Below are positions 1 to 9,165 of a stretch of 64,000 nucleotides of DNA, in pieces (within the stretch, counting starts at the first letter, position 1; the number at the start of each line of letters is the position of its first letter). The stretch covers positions 5,022,001 through 5,086,000 of the forward strand of contig OZ244935.1 in NCBI GenBank assembly GCA_965222005.1, read 5' to 3'. The stretch is from CBDCTM01 sp965222005 (GTDB taxonomy: Bacteria; Bacteroidota; Bacteroidia; Chitinophagales; Saprospiraceae). The notes below the pieces were generated by a model, which was given only the letters and a program-made list of their open reading frames with translations, was not told the DNA's origin and searched no databases. The position numbers and the translations under genes are program-made.

Positions 1-109
1 TTTTAAGGATGTATTCATAAACTTTTAGCGACTTTTGTTGCTCAAAACAATATAAACAGGCCCAACACCGGCGTTTTAATACCGTATATATCAAAAATCC
101 ATTTCAAGC

Positions 110-3100
110 ATGAAAGCAGGAAAATTTATCAAGCGTTTTTTTCTATTCTTTTTTGTACTCCTTCTTCTCCTTGTCGGCGCAGCTATTGCCATCCCCTACT
201 TTTTCAAAGATGAGCTGCTCCAAAGAGTGAAGGCCGACATCAATAAGGCTGTGGATGCAAAAGTTGATTTCAGCGATGTTCACCTGTCGCTGCTACGCAG
301 CTTTCCTGACTTCAACTTCCAGCTCGATGATTTTTCGCTCACGGGCATCAATGAGTTTGAAGGAATTCCATTGGCATCTGTTAAACAGTTGGACTTTTCA
401 CTCGATATAAAATCCGTAATCAATAAAGAAAGTGCGGTGGAGATACATTCCATACATCTCGAAAAGCCCAGCATACAGCTGATCACGCTCAAAAACGGCC
501 AGGCCAATTACCAAATTGCCAAAGGAGGATCGGAGGAAAGTGCAGAGCTACAGGAGCCGTACAACTTTCTGGTACAGCTTGAAGAATACGGGATTTCGGA
601 CGGGCATTTCATCTATGATGACCGATTGGGCAATCTGTATATCGAGCTCGAAGGGCTCAACCACAATGGCTCCGGTGACTTCACCCAGGATGTGTTCGAC
701 CTGGTGACTACCACCAACATTGCAGCCATGACCACCCGCTTTGATGGTATCCGTTATCTGAAAAAGGCAAAAGGCGATTTTGATATTACATTTAATGCCG
801 ATGTAAAAAACAACCAATATACGCTCAAAGACAATGAGATTCGTCTGAATGATTTTTTGCTCAAGGCCGATGGCCATTTTACAGTTGGTTGGGATGAGAT
901 CGATATGGACCTCCAGTTCAATGCGCCCCAAAACAGTTTCAAAAGCCTGCTTTCTCTCATACCCAGCGCTTATACCTCCAATTTTAAAGATGTTCAGGCC
1001 GATGGCTCTTTCCTCTTCAATGGCTTTGCAAAGGGGGCATACAGCCTCAGCGAAGCTGCTTATCCGGCCTTCCAGCTCAACTTGAAAGTGGACAAAGCAG
1101 ATTTCAAATATCCCGACCTCCCCATCGGTATAAAAGATATTGCTACAGCTGCCAAGCTTAGCTTTCCCGGTGGTCGCAGTTTTGACAAAATGGTGGTAGA
1201 TGTGCGCGGTTTCAAAATGCTGCTCGGCGAAAATCCCTTCCGCGCTGATCTACTGCTCAAAACGCCCGTTTCTGATCCCAATATCAAGACCACTATCAAT
1301 GGTACCATCGATCTGGCCGATCTGTCGAGAGCCATGCCGATGGAAGGCGTCAAGGAGCTCAATGGCCGTATCGTAGCGGATGTGGATGCCAATACCCGCA
1401 TGTCCTTTATCGACAAAAAAGAATACGAAAAAGTAGATATGCGGGGCCAGATGATCGTTTCTGATCTCAAATATACGGTCGAGGATATTCCGCCGGTCAA
1501 CATCCGAAAAATGGATCTCAACTTCACTCCCCAAAATGTGAAAGTCAATGAATTTGATGCCAAGTTGGGTAGCAGCGATATCAATGCCAGCGGCACAGTG
1601 GACAATATCCTGGCCTATTTTTCTCCAGAAAAAACGATGACCGGGCAGCTAACAGTGCACTCCAGCTACTTCAATACCAATGAATGGATTCCTGAACCCG
1701 ATCCCAATGCAGTGATCGATACCACTAGCGCCGCTGTTGAGATTTTTGATCGTTTTAATTTTGATGTAAACGGCAAAATTGGCAAGCTCGACTATACCAT
1801 TTATACCCTCGAGCAGACATCCGTGGTGGGTAGTATGGGAGCACAAACTGTGGTTATCAAAGACTTCCGCACCAAAATTGGTCATTCGGATATTGCCGGA
1901 AAAGGAAAGCTGACCAACTTCTTCAGCTATATTTTCGAAAATGGAACGCTGGGGGGCCAGCTAGCGATTAATTCCAACTTTTTGGATGCCAATCAATTTA
2001 TGGTAGCGGTAGATGCCGATGGCCAGCCCAAGGCTACGCCTACCAGTGGCGAGCAGGAGCTGCAACCTTTTCTGGTGCCCGACAAGGTGGATGTGAGCGT
2101 AGATGCCAATATCGGCAGCTTGCAATATACCAATATCGAGCTAAAAAATGTGACCGGTCGGCTGCATGTGAAAGACCAAATCATGCGCATCACCAAAGCC
2201 AAAGCCAATACAATGGGTGGCCAAGTCAATATTGCAGGCGGCTATGATACCCGCCAGCCGGACAAACCCAAGTTCGATCTTACCTTTGATGTGGCATCCA
2301 TGCAGTTTCAGGAAGCTTTTGAAAAACTAAACAGCTTTCAACTACTCGCTCCCATCGGACGCTTCATTAAAGGCCAGTTTAATACTTCCATGTCGTTCAA
2401 TGGAGACCTGACCAAAGACCTCATGCCCGATCTCAACAGCCTCACCGCCGATGGCATGCTTCACACTATCAACGCAGTGGTTACCAATTTTAAACCTTTA
2501 CAGGAAGTAGGCAATATGCTTAATGTGAGTGCATTCAAAAATTTGGAGCTGAAAAATACTAAAAACTGGTTCGACATCAAGGACGGGCGGGTCATCCTAA
2601 AGGATTTTAAGCATTCCTTCAATGGCATCGACATGACAGTCGGCGGCTCTCATGGTATAAATACAGAGATGGATTACCAAATGCTGGCAAAAATTCCCCG
2701 GAAGCTGCTTGAGAAAAATTCAGTTGGCCAATCTGTCAATCGCGGATTGGATCTGCTCACCAAAGAGGCTTCGAAAATTGGGCTCAACATCAACAACGCC
2801 GAATTTATCAACGTAAAGATGAACATCGGTGGTAGTATCAAAAACCCCAAGATCAGCATCAAGCCTGTCGGCACAGATGGGCAAAGCATCAAAGATGAGC
2901 TCGTCAATACAGCTAAAGACCTCAAGGATCAGGCCGTCAATCAGGCCAAAGGTCGCCTAGAGCAGGAAAAAGAAAAAGTACAAGAGCAGGTGGATGTGGC
3001 CAAGCAAAAGGCAAAAGACAAGGGCCGCGAAGCCCTCGATACTATACTGACCGATCCCGGCAATGCCAAAGACAAACTCAAAGACGTGTTCAGCGGCTCC

Positions 3101-3217
3101 GGCAAGGACATCCTCAATCGCGACTCGCTCAACAAGCAGGGCAAGGATGTGAAAAAGGATGTCAAGGAAGGGGTTAATAAATTGAAAAAGCTGTTTGGTA
3201 AAAAGAAAAAGAATTAG
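110..3217 (+). CDS. AsmA-like envelope protein
   Basis: A 1035-residue protein resembling the AsmA/TamB-like envelope proteins of Bacteroidota, a group tied to outer-membrane lipid homeostasis. A short basic N-terminus precedes one strong hydrophobic segment at about residues 9-31, which should anchor it in the inner membrane with the rest periplasmic. The body alternates short hydrophobic and polar beta-strand-like segments, and phrases of the type 'N-G-x-I-x-L-A-D' and 'I-x-A-S-G-T-V' recur, as in AsmA repeats. The last ~100 residues differ: they are lysine-rich and helical (repeated KDKLKD and KxKAKDKG patterns), probably a coiled tail. ATG 110 is followed directly by the membrane segment, so the start is secure. 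The gene converges on smc with only about 20 bases between stops. Family assignment is confident; the exact role is not shown by the sequence. Confidence 0.85.
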   Translation: MKAGKFIKRFFLFFFVLLLLLVGAAIAIPYFFKDELLQRVKADINKAVDAKVDFSDVHLSLLRSFPDFNFQLDDFSLTGINEFEGIPLASVKQLDFSLDIKSVINKESAVEIHSIHLEKPSIQLITLKNGQANYQIAKGGSEESAELQEPYNFLVQLEEYGISDGHFIYDDRLGNLYIELEGLNHNGSGDFTQDVFDLVTTTNIAAMTTRFDGIRYLKKAKGDFDITFNADVKNNQYTLKDNEIRLNDFLLKADGHFTVGWDEIDMDLQFNAPQNSFKSLLSLIPSAYTSNFKDVQADGSFLFNGFAKGAYSLSEAAYPAFQLNLKVDKADFKYPDLPIGIKDIATAAKLSFPGGRSFDKMVVDVRGFKMLLGENPFRADLLLKTPVSDPNIKTTINGTIDLADLSRAMPMEGVKELNGRIVADVDANTRMSFIDKKEYEKVDMRGQMIVSDLKYTVEDIPPVNIRKMDLNFTPQNVKVNEFDAKLGSSDINASGTVDNILAYFSPEKTMTGQLTVHSSYFNTNEWIPEPDPNAVIDTTSAAVEIFDRFNFDVNGKIGKLDYTIYTLEQTSVVGSMGAQTVVIKDFRTKIGHSDIAGKGKLTNFFSYIFENGTLGGQLAINSNFLDANQFMVAVDADGQPKATPTSGEQELQPFLVPDKVDVSVDANIGSLQYTNIELKNVTGRLHVKDQIMRITKAKANTMGGQVNIAGGYDTRQPDKPKFDLTFDVASMQFQEAFEKLNSFQLLAPIGRFIKGQFNTSMSFNGDLTKDLMPDLNSLTADGMLHTINAVVTNFKPLQEVGNMLNVSAFKNLELKNTKNWFDIKDGRVILKDFKHSFNGIDMTVGGSHGINTEMDYQMLAKIPRKLLEKNSVGQSVNRGLDLLTKEASKIGLNINNAEFINVKMNIGGSIKNPKISIKPVGTDGQSIKDELVNTAKDLKDQAVNQAKGRLEQEKEKVQEQVDVAKQKAKDKGREALDTILTDPGNAKDKLKDVFSGSGKDILNRDSLNKQGKDVKKDVKEGVNKLKKLFGKKKKN

Positions 3218-3238
3218 CAGCAGCCTGAAAATCTGATA

Positions 3239-6200
3239 TCACGCCATCTCCAGCAAGTTCGGATGCTCCAGCTCGCGGAAATCAACCGCGCTGACGTTCG
3301 ACACGCCCTGCTCCTGCATATACACACCGTAAATGACATCCACCGCAGCCATAGTGGCCTTGTTGTGCGTGACGATGATGAATTGCGAATCCTTTGAAAA
3401 CTTGCGGACAATGCGATTGAATTTCTCAATATTGGCATCATCCAGCGGGGCATCCACTTCATCGAACACACAAAAGGGTGCAGGTTTGAGCAGATACAGA
3501 GCAAAGAGCAATGCGGTAGCGGTGAGTGTCTTTTCGCCCCCTGATAGCTGGCTGATAGATAGCGGGCGCTTACCCTTTGGCTTGGCGATGATCTCGATAC
3601 ACGAGTCGAGTGGATTTTCGGGTTCGAGCAAAATAAGATCACATGTATCATCCTCCGAAAACAGGCTCCGAAATACATCGATGAAGTATTCGCGCACCTT
3701 GTTAAAGGCTTCCATGAACTGAGCGGTGGCCGTATCTTCGATTTCTTTGATGGTTTCGAGCAATGATTGTTTGGCAGCTATGATATCATCCCGCTGAGCG
3801 GCAATCGTATCGTAGCGAATCTTCATCTCATCGTAGGCTTCGACCGCCAGGGGGTTGATCTCACCATAATTATCGAGCCGCCTTTTGAGTTTGTCAACCT
3901 TTTCCTGCAGCTCCTCGGGTGCCAGCTCGTTGCTGGGCTCACGTTTGATGATATCGTCAATAGAAACGTCAAACTCGATTTTCATCCGCTCACCGATGGA
4001 GGTAAATTCCAGTTTCAAATTGTTGAAACGATCTTTAAGCGTATTGATCAACGTCATGCTCTCCTGCCGCTTGCGATTGTGCGAACGCAGGGATTCCTCG
4101 GTTTCATTGATGCCGCCGCGTGCCTGAAAGTAGGTTTGCTCGGCCGTGCTTAAGGCTGCTTCCTTTTCCTGGCGCACATCGTATAAGCTGTGCAGCACCA
4201 CCTCCAGGGCTTCGCTTTCGCTTTGCAACTGCTGCAACTCCAGCTCATCGGCTTGCAGCGCCTGCTGATTTTTCCGGAGGCTGTCCTGTGTTTCTGCTTG
4301 TTGTTTTTCACCAAAGCTCAGTTGCTGCTGGATAGAGGTGACTTTATTTTGCTGATGGATAAATTCGATATGCTTTTCGTTGAAATCGGCAGAAGCCTGA
4401 CTGAGCTGCTCCGCCACTTTTCGGAATGCCTCATCCGTATCGCCGATCTTTGCTTTGGCAGCGGCCAGGGTATCGTTGCGGGCCTTCAAATCTTTTTCTA
4501 TCTGCGTATTGGCAGTACTCAAGCTTTTGATGAGCTGACCGGCGGAAAGCGTTTTTTCATTGGTATCGCGCAGAAAATTTTCAAAATTTTCGAGGCGCGT
4601 CATTAAAGAAACCTTTTGCTGGGCGATTTGGCTCAACTCCTCCCGGGCAGAGGTGATGGCCTCTGTTTTGATCCCTGCCTTCAATTTATCCAGCTGCGTA
4701 CGCAGATTGTAAAAAGCGGTGGAGAGATTTGTTTCTTCCTTCTCGAGCTTTTTGATAGTTTGCTCCAGTACTTCCAGATTCTTCTTGCGGCCAATTTTCT
4801 TTCCTTCAAACAAACCTACCGAACCTCCCGAAATGCTGAAGCGCCGTTTGACAAACCGGCCACTTTGAGAGAGTAGCACAACTCCTTCCCGATCTAGCTG
4901 CGCGAACAGGTCTTCATTATCCGTCACCAGCACATTTTCCAGCAGGTGACTGAACAACTTGCGGTAAGGGGCATCTACTTCAATCAGGTCAATAGCCCGC
5001 TGGGTTTCGGGTAGCATGGCGATGGGCGGTTCGTAGTCGGCAAATGCACTGAGGACGAAGAAATTAGCCTTCCCTTTTTGGGTCTTACCCAACAGCTGGA
5101 TAGCCTCATAAGCTGCCTGATAATCTTTGACCACATAATAGTTGAGGTAGGGCTCCAGATAGTTTTCGATAGCCACCCGATAGCCTTTCTTCACATAAAT
5201 GAGGTCTGACAGAAGCGGCGCCTCATTAGCCCATTGCTTGCTTTTGCTCAAAAATTTAATGGACTCGGGAAAGCCCTCCAAATTGTCCACCATGCTCTTA
5301 GTGAGCTTGTATTCGTTGCGGCTAGCGTCCAGCTTTCGGTTGACGTCTGCTATTTTTTTGCGAGCTTCCTCAATTTGCTGCTCTGTCTGGAGGACTTCTT
5401 TCTGGCGGCGGCTTTCCTCTTTTTCCATCTCTTCGAGCAGCTTTGCTTTGGCGGCCTGATGGCCTTCCAACTCATTGAGCTGTCCTTCCAATTGGCTCAC
5501 CTCCTTTCGGCGCGCATCCATACCCGCAGTATTCACTTCGACCTCTCTCTCCAGGTTTTCGATTCGGTTGAAATGGATAGCCTTCTGTTTTTCCAATTCA
5601 AAGAGCGCCCGCTCCAGCGATTGCTGCTCCTGCATGAATTCGTCCAGCTCAGCCTGCATACTGCCGTGATTGGCTTTAATCTCTTTGAGATGCGCCTCAG
5701 CAAGTGCTACTTTCTCTTCCAGCGATGCTTCTGTGACTTTCTCTTCATTGAGCCTGCTACGGTTTTCATTGATGCCTGCCACCAATTGTTCGCTGCGCCC
5801 TTTGGCAGCTTTGATCTGTTCAGCCAATTTGACCTGATTTTGCTGCAAAAAGGTCATTTTCTGGCTCATCATGCTTTTCTCACTTTCCTTGTTGCGCAGC
5901 TCCCCTATGAGATCGTTGAGGTCGCGCTGGCGCTCTGACAGCAGCTTCTCTTTATCAAGATTGGTTTTTTTCTCATTTTCGAGCTGGGCTTCAAATTGTC
6001 TGATGGTGACTTCCAGCTTTCGGTATTTGTCTTCCTCTTCCTTAAGCTTATTGGTAATCTCGTCGTGCGCACTTTTGTAATTGACTAACTTAAATACTGC
6101 CAGCTCGATACTCAATTCTTTGTACTGGCCTTTCAATTCGTAAAAGCGCTTGGTGCGTTTGGCTTGCTTTTCAAGCTGTTTGAGGTTGTGTTCAATTTCA

Positions 6201-6787
6201 AAGAGGAGGTCTTCGATCCGATCGAGGTCATCCGAAGTGCTTTTGAGTTTATTGAGGGTTTCCTTTTTTCTCGTTTTGTATTTGGAAATACCGGCAGCCT
6301 GCTCAAACATGCGGCGGCGTGAGTTGGCCTTGTCATTGAGCAAATCGTCCACCATGCCCAGCGCGATGATGGCGTATGAGTTGGATCCAACCCCTGTATC
6401 GAGGAAGAGGGAGGTGATGTCTTTGAGGCGGCAGCTAACCCCATTGAGGCGGTATTCGCTCTCGCCGGTACGGTACAGCACCCGGCTGATAGTGACCGTA
6501 TGATAGTCGGTGGGTAGTAGGTTTTTGGTATTCTCAAAGGTGAGAGATACCTGCGCCAGGCCGCTTTGCTTTCGTTTTTTGGTACCATTAAAAATGATGT
6601 TGCTCATTTTCTCGAGCCGGAGCTCTTTACTCTTCTGCTCGCCCAACACCCAGCGGACGGCATCCACAATATTCGACTTGCCAGCACCATTTGGCCCTAC
6701 AATCCCTATTACATCCTCATTGAAATTGATGACCGTTTCGTTCGCAAAGCTCTTAAAACCCTTGATCTCTAATGACTTTAAACGCAT
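3239..6787 (-). CDS. smc: Chromosome segregation ATPase SMC
   Basis: Structural maintenance of chromosomes protein, the core of the bacterial condensin that organises and segregates the nucleoid. From the ATG at 6787 it is 1182 residues, a normal SMC length. Visible parts: Walker A GPNGAGKS at residues 31-38, long coiled coils, a non-coiled hinge around residues 500-680, a second coiled coil, the ABC signature LSGGEKT, and Walker B ending CVFDEVDAPLD close to the C-terminus. An in-frame start six codons upstream exists, but the ATG that begins MRLKSLEIKGFKSF is the conserved SMC start and is preferred. The partner genes scpA and scpB are not in the window. A divergent or upstream promoter was not identified. 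Confidence 0.98.
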   Translation of the reverse strand: MRLKSLEIKGFKSFANETVINFNEDVIGIVGPNGAGKSNIVDAVRWVLGEQKSKELRLEKMSNIIFNGTKKRKQSGLAQVSLTFENTKNLLPTDYHTVTISRVLYRTGESEYRLNGVSCRLKDITSLFLDTGVGSNSYAIIALGMVDDLLNDKANSRRRMFEQAAGISKYKTRKKETLNKLKSTSDDLDRIEDLLFEIEHNLKQLEKQAKRTKRFYELKGQYKELSIELAVFKLVNYKSAHDEITNKLKEEEDKYRKLEVTIRQFEAQLENEKKTNLDKEKLLSERQRDLNDLIGELRNKESEKSMMSQKMTFLQQNQVKLAEQIKAAKGRSEQLVAGINENRSRLNEEKVTEASLEEKVALAEAHLKEIKANHGSMQAELDEFMQEQQSLERALFELEKQKAIHFNRIENLEREVEVNTAGMDARRKEVSQLEGQLNELEGHQAAKAKLLEEMEKEESRRQKEVLQTEQQIEEARKKIADVNRKLDASRNEYKLTKSMVDNLEGFPESIKFLSKSKQWANEAPLLSDLIYVKKGYRVAIENYLEPYLNYYVVKDYQAAYEAIQLLGKTQKGKANFFVLSAFADYEPPIAMLPETQRAIDLIEVDAPYRKLFSHLLENVLVTDNEDLFAQLDREGVVLLSQSGRFVKRRFSISGGSVGLFEGKKIGRKKNLEVLEQTIKKLEKEETNLSTAFYNLRTQLDKLKAGIKTEAITSAREELSQIAQQKVSLMTRLENFENFLRDTNEKTLSAGQLIKSLSTANTQIEKDLKARNDTLAAAKAKIGDTDEAFRKVAEQLSQASADFNEKHIEFIHQQNKVTSIQQQLSFGEKQQAETQDSLRKNQQALQADELELQQLQSESEALEVVLHSLYDVRQEKEAALSTAEQTYFQARGGINETEESLRSHNRKRQESMTLINTLKDRFNNLKLEFTSIGERMKIEFDVSIDDIIKREPSNELAPEELQEKVDKLKRRLDNYGEINPLAVEAYDEMKIRYDTIAAQRDDIIAAKQSLLETIKEIEDTATAQFMEAFNKVREYFIDVFRSLFSEDDTCDLILLEPENPLDSCIEIIAKPKGKRPLSISQLSGGEKTLTATALLFALYLLKPAPFCVFDEVDAPLDDANIEKFNRIVRKFSKDSQFIIVTHNKATMAAVDVIYGVYMQEQGVSNVSAVDFRELEHPNLLEMA

Positions 6788-6936
6788 AGCCGGCAAAATT
6801 ACCAATTTTTGAATATATATCAGCCAATTTTCAAGCCCTTCGTCCTGCCTTTTTCACTAAGTATTGATAATCAGTTAGTTGCAAAGCCCCAATATGCAGG
6901 ATGTGGAAAACTTTCTCATGCAACAATATGTTGTCG

Positions 6937-7758
6937 CTATCTCTTTTGAACAATCACCCAGGGAAAGGGCGAATCTTTGATAAATAGCCGCTGCCGGATG
7001 CGTGTCAGAAATTGCTGTGGATTGTAAGGAGTGTGGTACTTAAACCGGCCCAACTCTGCCCAAGAGTGATGAAAGTAATGCGCTGCCATTTCGGGGAAGC
7101 CCAGGTTTTTGTAATAGGTTTTGGTCCGCTGCTGTGCTGCCACTTCTTCCCCCCTGGCATACATCGGACTATCTAAAATATGTACACTTCCATCGTCTTT
7201 GATCAGCTCCAGCAGCCGATCCAGCAGCTTTGACAATGAGGGAAAATACTGGATACAGCTGTTCAGCACGATTGCATCGAAGCTTGCGGCGGGCAATTCT
7301 GCTTCAAAAATATTGGCATACGCAAATTGGCAGGCGGGCGAACTAAAAAGCCGGGCCGCCTGTTCGAGTTCCGTCTTGTTGAGGTCGATGCCCAGCACTT
7401 TGGCAGCCGGTAAATCTGCCATCCGATGGCTCAACCAGCCATTCCCGCAGCCCAGGTCGAGCAGGCGGGCAGGCCGGCGGGAGGAGAGGTGGCGGAGCAG
7501 GCGCAGCGTGGAGGGTTTGCGCATCCGCCACTCCTGATAATGGCGGTGGCGGCGTGGCAGCTTTGGCAATTGACCTACCAGCTGGTCCTCATACAATCTG
7601 CCTTCTGCCGACCGCACGGCCAGATACTTCTCCTCAAAAGCAGCTGCTTCAGCTGTCAGATAATACACCTTTTGGTGCAGCGGATATTGGGTTAGAAATT
7701 TCAATTGCTTTTTGTTTTTTTCCAAAATTGCGGTACCACCACATTCCCAATGCAGCAA
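6937..7758 (-). CDS. Class I SAM-dependent methyltransferase
   Basis: Up to 273 residues with a Rossmann-type methyltransferase core. Motif I is LLDLGCGNGWLS, followed by an acidic residue in VLGIDLNKTE and motif IV around FDAIVLNSCIQY. The substrate cannot be read from the sequence. It lies directly downstream of, and overlaps by 110 bases, the B12-binding radical SAM gene, so the two are probably co-transcribed and may act in one pathway. The overlap is large; a TTG about 20 codons into the frame (at KQLKFL) would remove most of it, so the true start is uncertain. The first ~60 residues before motif I are not recognisable. Radical SAM/methyltransferase pairs of this sort are common in natural-product or cofactor modification loci, but nothing else here indicates the product. 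Confidence 0.75.
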   Translation of the reverse strand: MLHWECGGTAILEKNKKQLKFLTQYPLHQKVYYLTAEAAAFEEKYLAVRSAEGRLYEDQLVGQLPKLPRRHRHYQEWRMRKPSTLRLLRHLSSRRPARLLDLGCGNGWLSHRMADLPAAKVLGIDLNKTELEQAARLFSSPACQFAYANIFEAELPAASFDAIVLNSCIQYFPSLSKLLDRLLELIKDDGSVHILDSPMYARGEEVAAQQRTKTYYKNLGFPEMAAHYFHHSWAELGRFKYHTPYNPQQFLTRIRQRLFIKDSPFPWVIVQKR

Positions 7759-9118
7759 GTTTCATTTTCATCCAGTATATGCTACTTGCCGCAGATGGCC
7801 GGGTTTGAGTCGATCGGAGTTTGTGCCAATGTAGCCCATTTACGACCCAGCGAACGGCCAGGTCGTAATAAGGCCGGGCATAGGTACGCACAAAATCAAT
7901 ATCCCGATCGGTAGTCCTTTGCCAATCCAACTCTTTGAGCCGTTGGCCAAACACCTCCTCGTACAGGCCGGTCCCTTTGATGGGATACGCTATCGTAATG
8001 GTAAACCAATCGGGATTTGCCCTTTGCAGATGATAAAGAGTTTGCCGGATATCCGCCTCCGTTTCTCCGGGATAGCCCAGCATAACAAAGGTTCCGGTTT
8101 CAATACCCTGCTCCCTGCAATGGACAATCATTTGCTGCACCTTTTGGGTTTCCACCCGCCGGTCCATAGCATCCAAAATGCGCTGCGACCCGCTCTCCGC
8201 ACCAATCCAGACCCGGAAGCAGCCTGCTGATTTGAGCATGGCTATCACTTCTTCATTCATGCGGTCCGCGCGGGTGATGCACTCAAAAGGAATGCGGACT
8301 CCCTCCTTTTGGAGAGCCTGTACAAAGCCGGCCAACCATTTGTGACTTACGGTAAACACATCATCGACAAACCAGATTTGGTCGGGTTGATATTGCTGCT
8401 GTATCCATTTCAGCTCTGCGACTACACTGCCGGGGCTGCGCCGCCGATAGCTCTGCCCATAAACGGCTGTGCTGCACCATCTGCAGGTATAAGGACACCC
8501 GCGCTGTGTACTCACAGAGACGGAGGAACGACCGTGGTGATGCTTCCACAGGTCAAGATATTGCTGCAAATTGATCTTGTGCCGGTTGGGAAAAGGCAGT
8601 TCATCCACCTTTTTGAGGTGCTGACGTTTGGCGGTACAAATAGTTCGGCCTTCTGCATCGCGATAGGCTAAGCCTTCGATGTGGCCAAATTGGGGTCGCA
8701 AGCCCTCTTCACAGGCTTTGACTATTTCCAATAGGGTTTGCTCCCCTTCCCCAATCACCAACACATCAGCTCCCAGCTTCAGGTATTGGTCGATGTTGTA
8801 GGTAATGTCTGGGCCTCCTACAACGATGAGGCACTGCCGAAGGCTTTCCTCCTGGCGAATAAACTGAAGCAGTTTGACCACATGGAGCTTGGTCATCAGA
8901 TTGGTGTAAACGGCAAGAATGTCGGGGCGTTGATGGAGAAGCTGTTGTTGTTGGGCCAGCGGCGTAGCAAAGGTAGTGTCAAAGACAGAATTGGGATAGC
9001 CATGCTGATCGAGCCAGGCGCTTAGATAGAGGATGCCCAGCGGCGGGTAGGGCTTGTTGATAGCCTGCTCTTTGGGATCTTCACTGAGAAAGTAGGCATG
9101 GGTAAACAGTATCTTCAT
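7649..9118 (-). CDS. B12-binding domain radical SAM protein
   Basis: A 489-residue member of the BchE/P-methyltransferase-like radical SAM group. The N-terminal ~130 residues look like a cobalamin-binding Rossmann domain, with the typical openings PPLGILYLSAWL and VVGGPDITY. The radical SAM domain follows, with the [4Fe-4S] ligand motif CPYTCRWC (C-x3-C-x2-C) near residue 208, then a GAESGSQRILDAMDR stretch typical of the family and a FVMLGYPGETEADI strand-helix element. Such enzymes perform radical methylation, cyclisation or related chemistry; the substrate is not inferable. The C-terminal end overlaps the methyltransferase gene downstream. The ATG at 9118 begins MKILFTHAY, a normal start for this family. 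Confidence 0.9.
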   Translation of the reverse strand: MKILFTHAYFLSEDPKEQAINKPYPPLGILYLSAWLDQHGYPNSVFDTTFATPLAQQQQLLHQRPDILAVYTNLMTKLHVVKLLQFIRQEESLRQCLIVVGGPDITYNIDQYLKLGADVLVIGEGEQTLLEIVKACEEGLRPQFGHIEGLAYRDAEGRTICTAKRQHLKKVDELPFPNRHKINLQQYLDLWKHHHGRSSVSVSTQRGCPYTCRWCSTAVYGQSYRRRSPGSVVAELKWIQQQYQPDQIWFVDDVFTVSHKWLAGFVQALQKEGVRIPFECITRADRMNEEVIAMLKSAGCFRVWIGAESGSQRILDAMDRRVETQKVQQMIVHCREQGIETGTFVMLGYPGETEADIRQTLYHLQRANPDWFTITIAYPIKGTGLYEEVFGQRLKELDWQRTTDRDIDFVRTYARPYYDLAVRWVVNGLHWHKLRSTQTRPSAASSIYWMKMKLAALGMWWYRNFGKKQKAIEISNPISAAPKGVLSDS

Positions 9119-9165
9119 TTGTTTACTGGGCCATAGAAATTAACAATCCTTCCTTTTGTATTCAC

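Noticed and set aside
548..931. Minus-strand frames inside the AsmA, SMC and formate dehydrogenase genes
   Set aside because: They mirror the codon bias of the real genes on the other strand and show no domains.
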